DNA of 64,000 nt from Planctomycetota bacterium (GTDB lineage: Bacteria; Planctomycetota; Phycisphaerae; UBA1845; UTPLA1), in NCBI GenBank assembly GCA_015654675.1, contig JAATGM010000030.1, positions 1 to 64,000 on the forward strand. Direction: 5' to 3'. How positions within the stretch are numbered: position 1 is the stretch's first letter; every line of letters starts with the position of its first letter. Of this stretch, positions 1 through 7,776 are shown in pieces. The notes below the pieces were generated by a model. It was not told the origin of the DNA. It did no database searches and saw only the letters and a program-made list of their open reading frames with translations. Made by a program: the position numbers and the translations under genes.

Positions 1-565
1 CGTTTGATTGAGTCCAATCAATCACAAATGGATTGATATAGGCATGCTTGTGATCACCGTCGTCTGACCACTCCCAAAGAAAAGCTGATACCGGATCATC
101 GATTTGGGCGAGCTCCATCCAGTATGTGGCCCCGGCATTTAGTGCCAACGGAGATGCTAAAGTAAATGTGTACCGGAATTCCCTCGGGCCGACGCCGACG
201 AGGACAATTTCGCCCGTTGCGATGCGCGAAAAGCTGGTGAAGACTTCTTCACGGAGGATGCTACCGGGGAATCCGTCTCCCGGTCGAGCGCTATAGAAGC
301 GAATTCGCATTGTCTCAACTGCTGGCGGATTATCCAAGTCATAAAATCCCCACGCAGCAATCGCAGACACGGCGGCTGACGTCGGCAACTGAAAGCTATC
401 TGCTCGCTCCTGCCAAATCTGCTGTCCGAACATAGTCACAAATTCAGTATCTGAGTACGCGCCGCCAACCCTTGTAGGTTGCTGGTTTATTAGCACATTC
501 GCTTCGCCCGCTTGCGCGGTCACGCTCCCCATGAGGATCATGCTCGCAAGCGGCAGAATACGCAT
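1..565 (-). CDS. Secreted protein, paralogue of its neighbour (3' end outside window)
   Basis: An open frame runs without a stop from an ATG at 565 to the window edge, so the C-terminus is missing. The first residues (MRILPLASMILMGSVTAQA) look like a signal peptide with an AQA cleavage site. The mature part shares several motifs in the same order with the next gene: 'GGAYSDTEF', 'ETMRIRFYS', 'PGDGFPGSIL', 'ATYWMELAQIDD'. The pair are therefore tandem paralogues of about 240 residues. The neighbour ends in a PEP-CTERM tail, so this one probably does too, but that part cannot be seen. Function unknown; an extracellular beta-rich domain is likely. Confidence 0.75.
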   Translation of the reverse strand, partial: MRILPLASMILMGSVTAQAGEANVLINQQPTRVGGAYSDTEFVTMFGQQIWQERADSFQLPTSAAVSAIAAWGFYDLDNPPAVETMRIRFYSARPGDGFPGSILREEVFTSFSRIATGEIVLVGVGPREFRYTFTLASPLALNAGATYWMELAQIDDPVSAFLWEWSDDGDHKHAYINPFVIDWTQSN

Positions 566-626
566 TCCGCAGTGAATCACGTTTCAGTTCCTCTCTTTCC
601 GCTTGCATCGCGGTCGTGTGAATTTG

Positions 627-1343
627 TTAGCACGATTGGGTTCCCAATACTTCGCGCAACTGCACGCGTCGCCGCGACATCGCCGTTACAACCGCACCGG
701 TTAACGCAAGTCCGCTAGCAGGTTCGGGTGTCCAAAGCTCGTAGGCCAGTTGCGTGCTACTTGCGGAAAGTCGCCAGGGCGTGTCGATCGGAAATTGTTG
801 AGCAAATCCGCCCACCGAGTTTGAACTCTCCCACCTGAATCGGCTGTCGCTGTCGCCTATCTGGGCAATTTCAAGCCAATAATCGGTGCCGGCTTCCGCT
901 AGAAAGCAGTTTTCAAGAGGCAGTCGATAAAGGTACTCTTTTCGAAATGGGCTTAGTGCGACGAATGAGCCTGTCCAGCTTCGGCTTGGATTTACGAACG
1001 CCGTTTCGTAGAGCACCGTCCCGGGAAGACCAGAAACGTCAGACCAAAATCGCAATCGGAGCGTTTCCGTCGCCGGTGGTCCCGGATCCAATAGCACCAA
1101 CTCCCCCCCGAAGAAAGCAAATGCATTTACATTGCAAACGCTCGAACGTGCCGCCAGCCGGAACTGATCAACTGTCAAGGCTCCTCTCAGAATACCCGCA
1201 TCGTCCTGATACTGTGTATCGGATGTGATCCCGAATGCCCGTCCCGGCGCTTGTCGATGGAGCATGATGTCGTTTTGTGTCGCTGCCTGAGCAGCCGAGC
1301 ACAACAGCGTGCAGCACAAAATCATCCGCCGAATCGGCTTCAT
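627..1343 (-). CDS. PEP-CTERM-type exported protein
   Basis: A 238-residue protein. Residues 1-20 form a signal peptide (MKPIRRMILCCTLLCSAAQA). The body contains 'LRLRFWSDVSGLPGTVLYE' and 'AGTDYWLEIAQIGD', as in the paralogue just downstream. The C-terminus has 'PEPASGLALTGAVVTAMSRR', which is a Pro-Glu-Pro motif, a hydrophobic helix and a basic stretch: the PEP-CTERM sorting signal handled by exosortase systems. No exosortase gene lies in this window. Sixty-one bases separate it from the downstream paralogue, so the two may be co-transcribed. Function is unknown; such proteins are typically surface or exopolysaccharide-associated. Confidence 0.8.
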   Translation of the reverse strand: MKPIRRMILCCTLLCSAAQAATQNDIMLHRQAPGRAFGITSDTQYQDDAGILRGALTVDQFRLAARSSVCNVNAFAFFGGELVLLDPGPPATETLRLRFWSDVSGLPGTVLYETAFVNPSRSWTGSFVALSPFRKEYLYRLPLENCFLAEAGTDYWLEIAQIGDSDSRFRWESSNSVGGFAQQFPIDTPWRLSASSTQLAYELWTPEPASGLALTGAVVTAMSRRRVQLREVLGTQSC

Positions 1344-1733
1344 TCCTCAGCTCCCTCGTTCATCATGAACGGACTTCCAGCTTCGGACCCAGCATTAAAC
1401 CGCGAACCGAAGCACCAGCTCACCGCTGCATGGCTAGGGCGCCCAAAGCCCACACGCCAAGGCGCCCCGGCTGACCCGGCGGCATTTGGCCGAATTGAAG
1501 GGGTCTTTGGTCGCGTCAGGGAGTGCGTTTGCGGCTTCCCATCCGGTAAGGCGTAAACAATCCTAGTGGGCACCTCTGAACGAAGGCCAGTGGATTCGCC
1601 CTAGGCCCCGATAATTATTGGAATCGCCCCGCATTCGATATCGAGCCAATATCGGCCGTGACCGCAATCCGCCCCTTCGCATCGAACGCGAAGCGCCATG
1701 TCAAATATGCTCCCGCCCCCCATACCGATCATC
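1344..1733. other. Intergenic region, no gene recognised
   Basis: About 390 bases. Several short open frames cross it, but none has a ribosome binding site or a recognisable sequence. It should hold the promoter of the leftward PEP-CTERM pair and the 3' end of the leftward HEPN-like unit. I saw no clear terminator hairpin. The region is somewhat AT-richer around 1600-1625. Confidence 0.4.
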
Positions 1734-2396
1734 TTACGAGCTGGACTTACCCCAATGGCCGCCCTTTGGATTCGCACGCCGTTGCGGCCTGATCGATCCC
1801 ATCGGTGGCCGCGCCGAAATCGAAAACGAGCGTTTCTCGACGAAGTCGATGCTTGCCTGTAGGCCGGTGATGAACTTTGCGAGCACTTCCCTCAACCGAT
1901 TACATAGGAATTGACCATTCAAGGTAATCTTGCCATCGGCAACCTCGGCTAAAACTAGCGGATTGCGGTTGGACCAATCGAGTTGAATGTAATCCTCGAC
2001 ATCCTCGTCGGCGTTGAGGTTTTCATTCTCGTGCACCATGCTGCAACGGATTTGATAAACGATTTCACCCAATGTGCACTCGACCACTTTCTGAGTGCTT
2101 CCATCTCGCAATTTGAACTTATGTTCGCCGGGCCGAAACGCAGGCACCTCCAACCCGAGGAATTCGATGTAGCGATCCTTGTTCTTGCGATGCGCAATAT
2201 CCTCGCCGCGCAATGAACGTCGCAGTGTTTTCGCGGCGTCGATGGCCTTTAGCAACTCCGGGAGGCACTTATCGACGTCCCTTCCAGTTTGGGCGGCAAC
2301 ATCACTCTCATGGAATGCTTTCTTGATGTTGTCGAACCACCGTCGCTCTTTGGGCGTCATTGCCAAGACTCGGCTCGACTCGATTCCAGCCAACAT
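1734..2396 (-). CDS. HEPN-like protein with RX4H motif
   Basis: A mostly helical protein of about 220 residues. I chose the ATG at 2396, eight bases after the stop of the upstream zinc-ribbon gene, with GGAG upstream; an alternative ATG is at 2360. Residues about 115-123 read 'YQIRCSMVHE', an R-X4-H pattern (R117, H122) at the end of a predicted helix, the arrangement of the catalytic motif of HEPN ribonucleases. An acidic 'NADEDVEDYIQLDW' follows. HEPN proteins are common toxins and antiviral RNases, often paired with a small partner, which here would be the zinc-ribbon protein. Overall similarity to a named family was not established, so the assignment rests on the motif and helix pattern. 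It lies in the accessory region. Confidence 0.5.
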   Translation of the reverse strand: MLAGIESSRVLAMTPKERRWFDNIKKAFHESDVAAQTGRDVDKCLPELLKAIDAAKTLRRSLRGEDIAHRKNKDRYIEFLGLEVPAFRPGEHKFKLRDGSTQKVVECTLGEIVYQIRCSMVHENENLNADEDVEDYIQLDWSNRNPLVLAEVADGKITLNGQFLCNRLREVLAKFITGLQASIDFVEKRSFSISARPPMGSIRPQRRANPKGGHWGKSSS

Positions 2397-2403
2397 AGAT
2401 GAT

Positions 2404-2625
2404 CTAGCGCTCCATCGGCCGCCCCGTGGCGCCGTCAAGAATCTGCCCGTTCGGAGTGACAGCAAACGTGAACGCGGTCGGGAAGGTCGAGGCACCGATT
2501 TTGAATTCGCCCATGCATTCGTCACACGGGAACGTATCGAGCGGAAGCGTGTGCCCGTCGGCGCAGAGCTCGCCGGCGCGTTTGAGGGTACGATTGCACC
2601 GAGGGCAGCGAAACGTCTCTCGCAT
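2404..2625 (-). CDS. Small zinc-ribbon protein upstream of HEPN-like gene
   Basis: A 73-residue protein starting at the ATG at 2625. Two CxxC knuckles are visible, C7-PR-C10 and C34-DE-C37, with C21 and H25 between them, so one or two metal sites are likely. The C-terminal half ('FAVTPNGQILDGATGRPMER') has a beta-rich look. Its stop is eight bases from the start of the HEPN-like gene on the same strand, so the two are very likely co-transcribed and translationally coupled. It could be an antitoxin or RNA-binding partner, or an unrelated zinc protein. No family name recognised. Confidence 0.6.
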   Translation of the reverse strand: MRETFRCPRCNRTLKRAGELCADGHTLPLDTFPCDECMGEFKIGASTFPTAFTFAVTPNGQILDGATGRPMER

Positions 2626-2688
2626 GGGGCGAGAGTCTAGCACATTTGTCGGGCAGCTTCATTGAGCGTTCGGCGCGGAGGATTGTCC

Positions 2689-3003
2689 ATGTTTGAACAG
2701 TTGAAAGCAGCAGCAATCGATTTCGGACGCCTTCTGTTAAGTCAGATTGGCGACGTGGGCAGCGAGCACAGTCCCATCGTTAGACAGTTTGAAACAGACC
2801 GCTACTGGTCCGCATTTTCGCGATTGAAGGCAGCTGCCGTCGTCGCGCAGAATCACGAGCAATTCGCAGGCGTGCAAGACCTCCTCGACGCTCTCTTAAA
2901 AAGCATTCAAGTCCAAGGGGGAGACGACGGTAAAATCAACGTGCAGTTCAGTCCGCAAGCCGCTGCCAATTTCACCGCGGCGCTCGAGGCGCTGCCGAAA
3001 TGA
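2689..3003 (+). CDS. Hypothetical 104-residue helical protein
   Basis: Starts at the ATG at 2689 with a good GGAGG seven bases upstream, divergent from the zinc-ribbon gene. The sequence is soluble and probably all-helical at first ('MFEQLKAAAIDFGRLLLSQI'), ending in 'KINVQFSPQAAANFTAALEALPK'. No signal peptide, membrane segment or metal motif. The stop overlaps the ATG of the next frame (ATGA, 3000-3003), a coupled arrangement with the ASCH remnant. No family recognised. Confidence 0.55.
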   Translation: MFEQLKAAAIDFGRLLLSQIGDVGSEHSPIVRQFETDRYWSAFSRLKAAAVVAQNHEQFAGVQDLLDALLKSIQVQGGDDGKINVQFSPQAAANFTAALEALPK

Positions 3004-3200
3004 AAGCGTTAACCGTCCTCAACCCCTGGCCGTGGCGATTTTTTGCGGCATCAAGCGCATCGAAAATAGGCCTTGGCGGGCGCACTATCCGGGCGAGCCG
3101 CTCATTCATGCCGGCGTCGGGCGGGGCTGGGGGGGGGCGCACTCCTCGGCGACTACTCTGCGAGGGGTTGGAATTCCTCGCGAAGCTCTTGGTCAATTAA
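3000..3200 (+). pseudogene. ASCH-domain gene remnant (frameshifted)
   Basis: The frame opening at 3000 reads 'MKALTVLNPWPW', the hallmark start of ASCH-domain proteins (RNA-binding folds related to PUA). One base appears to be missing near 3035: the continuation 'AIFCGIKRIENRPWRAHYPG' and 'EPLIHAG' is in the next frame. A run of nine G near 3130 seems to shift the frame again. What remains is the first 50-60 residues, then the sequence runs into the 3' end of the opposite-strand SIR2-like gene. Two frame changes and truncation make it a decayed copy, unless the shifts are sequencing errors in homopolymers. Active ASCH proteins include RNA-modifying and nuclease members. Confidence 0.6.
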
Positions 3201-4181
3201 CGGGCGGAACCATTCTCGGAGCGCTTTCCAGCCAGCTGTTTGCGGGAGCGGGCGTTCCTCGTAAGGAATGCAATCCTGATGGGCACCCATCAGCGATTCC
3301 ACTGAGCGACGAGACAGCATCCCGGCGGCCGACGCATAGAACGACGAGTGAAATTGAAAGTGGTCGCGACAAATGAACGGCTTCCACTTGCGCAACAGCT
3401 CGGTGGTGTCTGCGCCGACCCGATGGATGATTTCGACTTCCTCCATGACGCGATCTTCGGGGTCGCCCCATGCCGCCTTAAGCAATGCGACAGCTTCAAC
3501 GTCCGTGGTTGGTGCGCCATAGCCGAAAATCGTCAACACGTAAGCATTCGTCAACGCTCGCTGCGCGTCGCGCCATCCCGCCGCGATTGGTGCGGAGCGC
3601 TGGTAGTTCTTTTCCCGCACGGGGAATAAGAGCCGGGTCGCCTCCACGGACCGGCCGCATTTGCAGCACGGCTTGCCGATAGACCGAAGCGAGGCGGGTT
3701 GATGGTGAGTGCAATACCCTACTGCCACATTTCCATGCAAAAAGATGGCTTGCGGACCACGCGCGTGGATCGCATTGCGATTGAGCGCCGCCCAAAGGAA
3801 AGGATCCCAGTTAAACGTGATCACGACGTCCTTGGGGCGTAGCGAAAGCACGAGACGATCGTAGAGCGTGGGTTCGTCCGGGAGCTCCAGTCGCGAGAAG
3901 TACTCATGGACGGCGGCCTCTAGCTCAGTAACGCAGCGGAAGTGGCGACCGTCCGCGGCCAATTCTGAGTAAAGCGACTCGAAATCAGCGCCGGTGTGAG
4001 CGATGCCGTGACCGGCCAGAATTGGGCCAAGGTCTAGAACCTCAATGAAGTCCCGCATTACCGGTAGCCGCCGACCGCGTTTCTCGCCGGTCGGGAAGGC
4101 GGCGAGGCTTGCGCCAGAACCGAGGATCATGACGTGAGGCCGCGTAGCGTCTGGCGTCGGTGCGGTGCTCTTTGGGGGCAT
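3153..4181 (-). CDS. SIR2-like domain protein
   Basis: I place the start at the ATG at 4181, giving 342 residues; a longer frame upstream is unlikely because it overlaps the divergent gene. Sirtuin-fold motifs appear in order: 'VMILGSGASLA' (nucleotide-binding loop), 'VVITFNWDPFL' (the TxN[YW]D motif), 'IFLHGN' (catalytic His), a small cysteine cluster 'YCTHH...CCKCG' (zinc knuckle) and 'LTIFGYGAP'. SIR2-like proteins of this kind in bacteria are often NAD-depleting effectors of phage defence, though a deacetylase-like role is also possible. It is a stand-alone gene in the accessory region; no Argonaute, HerA or DSR partner is adjacent. The C-terminal part (about 100 residues) is not recognised. 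Confidence 0.75.
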   Translation of the reverse strand: MPPKSTAPTPDATRPHVMILGSGASLAAFPTGEKRGRRLPVMRDFIEVLDLGPILAGHGIAHTGADFESLYSELAADGRHFRCVTELEAAVHEYFSRLELPDEPTLYDRLVLSLRPKDVVITFNWDPFLWAALNRNAIHARGPQAIFLHGNVAVGYCTHHQPASLRSIGKPCCKCGRSVEATRLLFPVREKNYQRSAPIAAGWRDAQRALTNAYVLTIFGYGAPTTDVEAVALLKAAWGDPEDRVMEEVEIIHRVGADTTELLRKWKPFICRDHFQFHSSFYASAAGMLSRRSVESLMGAHQDCIPYEERPLPQTAGWKALREWFRPLIDQELREEFQPLAE

Positions 4182-4317
4182 CGTAGATAGGATATCCCAC
4201 CGAGTTACACGGAGAAACGCTTTCTGTTTGGCGAACCAGCCGGCGAACCCCGACGCTTTCCCAGTGAGCAGCACGCGCCGGGCCTTCCCCCGCGACGTCG
4301 CCTGTCGGAGCATCGCC

Positions 4318-4653
4318 ATGATCGCTACACCGTCAAAAACGGGGGATAACGGCGGGGACATGACCGGCCGATTCTCGTCCGGAAACCGATTTGCGCGAGG
4401 CAATCCGCACGCTCGGCGGACGGCGCGATTGCGGGCTGAGCTACTTCGGTCCGTCGGGCCGGACGACATTCGAGAGATCGTCCGCGCCCTTGTGGAGAAG
4501 GCGAAGTCGGGGGACGTGCAGGCGATCCGAGAGTTGCTGGACCGAGTGCTCGGGAAGCCGGCGGCGACGATTGAAGCGGCCGGCGCGCTGGGGATTCCGC
4601 TCCACCCCATCCGCGTCATTTTCGAAACCGACCGGGGACAGGACCACGTTTGA
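4318..4653 (+). CDS. Small GNPHAR-type protein (DUF5681-like), accessory
   Basis: A 111-residue protein starting at the ATG at 4318 with GGAG eight bases upstream. It opens with a glycine/arginine-rich stretch 'GRFSSGNRFARGNPHARRTA' followed by helices 'REIVRALVEKAKSGDVQAIRELLDRVLGKP'. The same layout is found in the gene at 8629-9207 ('GNPHARQTAEFRRLLLDAAGD', 'MREVLDRVLGRP'), so they are paralogues. The pattern resembles DUF5681-like proteins found in phages and integrated elements, some of which look like small terminase-like or DNA-binding proteins; that link is from memory. It is divergent from the SIR2-like gene. Confidence 0.6.
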   Translation: MIATPSKTGDNGGDMTGRFSSGNRFARGNPHARRTARLRAELLRSVGPDDIREIVRALVEKAKSGDVQAIRELLDRVLGKPAATIEAAGALGIPLHPIRVIFETDRGQDHV

Positions 4654-4749
4654 GCCGGCGCCCGCGCCCCTTCAACAAAAGGCGAAGTATCGAGCCCGGA
4701 ACAGGGCCATAATACATGTTTTGACCAATTAAAACCGACGCAACTTTTT

Positions 4750-4762
4750 ACGAAACTTTCGT
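4750..4762. promoter_or_regulatory. Short palindrome upstream of the partner/ImmA operon
   Basis: ACGAAA-C-TTTCGT is a perfect 6+6 base palindrome with one central base. It sits in an AT-rich patch (4690-4770) about 40 bases before the first gene of the two-gene unit whose second member has a XRE helix-turn-helix. An autoregulatory operator is a reasonable inference. Confidence 0.35.
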
Positions 4763-4802
4763 GTTGAATTCAGCGCGACCATGTGTTCAAATGCCGGTCA
4801 CC

Positions 4803-5438
4803 ATGAAAAACAATGATGACTTTGAATCGGCCCTGTCCCCAATATTCCCCGTGATAGCGGACCTTTACAAGGCCGCCGAGGCGGATGTTCTGGCATCGAT
4901 TCCGCTCCTTGGGCCTCCGCGGCGTGTGGAGCGTGCCGGGCGGATGCACCAGGCGGTCCGAAACCAGCTTCGGGCGTTGTGTGACAGGGAAGAGATTGAA
5001 CCGATCATGGAGCTCATCGAGGAGCCCGATGGCCAGGATCTCGACTATCTGGTGTGGCGAATGGGTATGACCTGTGCGGTCAGGTGGGGGCGATTCAACA
5101 AAGATCGGGTTCGTCGAAACCGGACCCATCGCACGCAAGATTGTCAGAAACAGATGATGATGTTTCCGCTTATGGACGTCGAGATCGCAAACATGCCGCT
5201 CGTGAGCATCATCTACGATGACGAAGGTGATGGTTATGAAGCGGGGATTCCGCTTTGGTGGGTGAAGGGCCTGCGGCTGGTGCGAGAACGCGAGGATTCA
5301 ATTGAGCAAATCTGCGCGATCGCCGAATTTCAGCAGCCGAAACGGAGGGAAAATCGATGGAAGTCGCCGACGACCGTCATCCGGGAGCGCGAGGCTAACG
5401 TCGAACGCTGGGTTCACCAGTTGACCAGAGCAGGCTAG
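4803..5438 (+). CDS. Hypothetical partner of XRE/ImmA protein
   Basis: About 211 residues from the ATG at 4803 (an ATG at 4791 and a GTG at 4761 are in frame; none has a strong ribosome binding site). Soluble, with a helical N-terminal half ('VIADLYKAAEADVLASI', 'MHQAVRNQLRALCDREEI') and a basic segment 'KDRVRRNRTHRTQDC'. The stop lies nine bases before the start of the XRE/ImmA gene, so they form one operon. A gene of this size directly before a XRE-M78 protease suggests a toxin or substrate of the protease, but the sequence matches no family I know. Confidence 0.55.
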   Translation: MKNNDDFESALSPIFPVIADLYKAAEADVLASIPLLGPPRRVERAGRMHQAVRNQLRALCDREEIEPIMELIEEPDGQDLDYLVWRMGMTCAVRWGRFNKDRVRRNRTHRTQDCQKQMMMFPLMDVEIANMPLVSIIYDDEGDGYEAGIPLWWVKGLRLVREREDSIEQICAIAEFQQPKRRENRWKSPTTVIREREANVERWVHQLTRAG

Positions 5439-5447
5439 CGCTGACAC

Positions 5448-6491
5448 ATGGCACTCAATCCGTACATGATCACTCTCGCGCGCGAGGCGAGAGAGTGGAC
5501 CCAATCAGATCTCGCCAAAGCGATAGATGTAACAAAAAGCACCGTCTGTCGCTTCGAGCTGGGCGAGTTACGGGCCGACAACGACATTGAGTCTGTAGCA
5601 ACAGCGACTCGATTTGACCGGGGCTTCTTTGAACAAAACGACTCGATATTCGGGTTGGGCGGCGACTTTCTCTATCGAAAGCGGTCGCACGTTTCGGCTA
5701 AGACTAGAAGGCGCGTCCAGGCCGAATGCAACATCCGCAAGATGCAACTGGAGCGGCTGTTACGCGGGGCGGAAATGCCTGAGGGGCTTCCGCTGCCCTC
5801 ACTTCAACCAGAAGAAGTCGGGTTGCCCGTTGAGCGAATTGCGCGCGAGGTGCGGGAAGCGCTTCGAATCCCGCCAGGACCGATCGGCAACCTGACCGAC
5901 TATCTTGAGAGCGCCGGAATCGTTCTATTCACCGTCAAATTTGGTACGACGCTCATCGACGGAACGAACATCCGTGTGCCGGGCCTGCCGCCGATGATGT
6001 TTCTAAACGACTCGTCGCCGGGCGAGCGGCACCGATTCAATCTGGCGCACGAACTCGGTCATCTTGTCATGCATTTCGGGGCGTCCCGGGGAGACGCTGA
6101 AGACGAAGCCAACGCATTCGCGAGAGAATTCCTTTTGCCGAAGGCGGTGATACGGCAGGACCTGAAGAATTTGGACCTCAAGAGTGCAGCCAGGCTCAAG
6201 CCGGTGTGGGGAGTCTCAATGCAGGCACTGATCACGCAGGCGGCAAAGATCAAAGCGATTAGTGTCGATCGTCAGCGACAGTTGATGATTCAGCTTGGGT
6301 CGGCGGATATGCGAATCGTGGAGCCGTTCCCGTTGGACTTGGAGCGGCCCTCCATCTTCGCGCGACTGGAGGATTTTCATCGAGTGACGCTGGGGCTCTC
6401 CGACGACGCAATGCGGAAGCTGCTTTTCACCGATACCCTCGGACGGATCGATGTGCAGCGGAGCCCGAGGCTCACGTTATGGGGCTCGTGA
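5448..6491 (+). CDS. XRE-family regulator fused to ImmA/IrrE metallopeptidase
   Basis: A 347-residue two-domain protein. Residues about 5-60 form a XRE helix-turn-helix ('QSDLAKAIDVTKSTVCRFELG'). Residues about 145-270 form the M78 (ImmA/IrrE) zinc protease: 'RHRFNLAHELGHLVMHF' has HExxH at 201-205, followed by 'EDEANAFAREFLLP', which supplies the third ligand. Known relatives cleave repressors or antitoxins to switch on mobile elements or stress responses. It is the downstream gene of a tight operon and could repress itself through the palindrome at 4750-4762. The last 80 residues are less conserved. Confidence 0.85.
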   Translation: MALNPYMITLAREAREWTQSDLAKAIDVTKSTVCRFELGELRADNDIESVATATRFDRGFFEQNDSIFGLGGDFLYRKRSHVSAKTRRRVQAECNIRKMQLERLLRGAEMPEGLPLPSLQPEEVGLPVERIAREVREALRIPPGPIGNLTDYLESAGIVLFTVKFGTTLIDGTNIRVPGLPPMMFLNDSSPGERHRFNLAHELGHLVMHFGASRGDAEDEANAFAREFLLPKAVIRQDLKNLDLKSAARLKPVWGVSMQALITQAAKIKAISVDRQRQLMIQLGSADMRIVEPFPLDLERPSIFARLEDFHRVTLGLSDDAMRKLLFTDTLGRIDVQRSPRLTLWGS

Positions 6492-6778
6492 GGCGGGGCA
6501 CTTGCTAGACGTCACTAGCCGATGACGAGATAAGCCCATTCCCTTCGCAGCTATCCGCAGCGAATCAGCGACATCATCGCGCGCAGCGGTTCATTGCCAA
6601 TAATTACGAATCTCCGGCTCTTAGCGTCCTAAATCCGATTTCACGATCACGCGGCGCGCTCGTACCCATCCCCTCGGTAGGCCCGCTTTGTGCATGCCTT
6701 CGCATGTCGCACGATTACGAATGGCGATTTAGCTATTTGCCCGATTGGGCGTGTTGTTCCTGCCCGGAAGAGGCGCAG
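6492..6778. other. Intergenic region between convergent genes
   Basis: About 290 bases between the convergent ends of the ImmA gene and the thioesterase. No open frame with a ribosome binding site and no strong hairpin followed by a T run was seen. Confidence 0.35.
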
Positions 6779-7243
6779 CTAGGCCGTCTCTCCACCGTCT
6801 GCTGCATCGCCTGGTTCGGCGTCTGGGGCGCCTCGCGCGATGAACCACTCGACTACCGCCGACAGCAGGACTGACCCGGCCGTGTCAACCACTTCGACGG
6901 GCACGACGGCTGAAGTCTGCCCGCGCGACTTCAGCTCCGCCGACCACCGCGCGACCTCCTCCGGAGGGATGTTCGCTCGCGCCCATACCCGTCCGGACGC
7001 CGGTCTGCGGAACTTGGACTCCAGCCGGCGGACGACCGGGACGAACCCGGCCGTTCCTACTATGTGTTGCACCAGAAGCGCCCCCGACCCGGCCTCCGCG
7101 ACGGCCAATAGCGCGGCGGCATGGACGGTGCCAAGGTGGTTGGTGTACTGCGGGCCGTCGGGCAGGCCGACGAGGAACCCGCTGTCGGCCGCCGCCGGCT
7201 CCAGCCCGATGAGGCGATTGAACGGTAACTGCGTGACATCCAT
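6779..7243 (-). CDS. Hotdog-fold thioesterase-like protein
   Basis: A 154-residue protein of PaaI/DUF4442 thioesterase type. Supporting motifs are 'NHLGTVHAAALLAVAEAGSG', which resembles the N-x-x-G-x-x-H-A-A/G element of hotdog enzymes, followed by 'VVRRLESKFRRPASGRVWARA' and a terminal beta strand 'VLLSAVVEWFIA'. The likely reaction is hydrolysis of an acyl-CoA thioester; the substrate is unknown. It is a single gene with a metabolic look inside the accessory region, transcribed leftward and divergent from the next pair. Confidence 0.7.
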   Translation of the reverse strand: MDVTQLPFNRLIGLEPAAADSGFLVGLPDGPQYTNHLGTVHAAALLAVAEAGSGALLVQHIVGTAGFVPVVRRLESKFRRPASGRVWARANIPPEEVARWSAELKSRGQTSAVVPVEVVDTAGSVLLSAVVEWFIARGAPDAEPGDAADGGETA

Positions 7244-7446
7244 CCCTGCGCTCCCGATGCCGAACAGTGATTGATCCGCTTCGAAGCAAAGTATTCTAGC
7301 GACATCCTGCTCTGACGATCCCTGGGCGCGCCGCGGTAAATCTGCGGCGGGACTCGGTCGATCTCCAGCGCATGCTCACCCTGTCCATTCGCGGCCGTAT
7401 GCCGGACTGATTACCTTTACCACGCGGTCCACGGAGGGATGGAGCG

Positions 7447-7776
7447 ATGCTCACCGAAGCCGAGATCGACAACATTCGAACGACTTTCGAGCGATACGGC
7501 CGCCGACCTGTGCCCGGGCCGACGGTTTGGGGCGACATCATCGACGGGCCGCTGGCGGGGCTGCGCGTGCGGCTGCGGCCGGCGGAATCGGCGAACCCGA
7601 AGCAGATCTGGGGTTGGGCCGCGCACACATCGAAAGGCGTTCTGATCAGCCACTACATTCAGCGCGGGATTCCGGGGAAGTGGAGGTTTGATGGGTTGTT
7701 CGACTCGGGCGCGAAGACGGCGGGAGCCGTGCGGTCGCTATACGGGCCGCCAGTGATGCGGGATAATTCGCGCTGA
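7447..7776 (+). CDS. Hypothetical 109-residue protein
   Basis: Starts at the ATG at 7447 with GGAGGGATGGAGCG just upstream. The sequence has a short helix and then beta-rich text ('WGDIIDGPLAGLRVRLRPAES', 'GVLISHYIQRGIPGKWRFDG'). No signal peptide or metal motif. Its stop overlaps the start of the next gene by one base (TGATG), so they are coupled. No family recognised. Confidence 0.5.
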   Translation: MLTEAEIDNIRTTFERYGRRPVPGPTVWGDIIDGPLAGLRVRLRPAESANPKQIWGWAAHTSKGVLISHYIQRGIPGKWRFDGLFDSGAKTAGAVRSLYGPPVMRDNSR

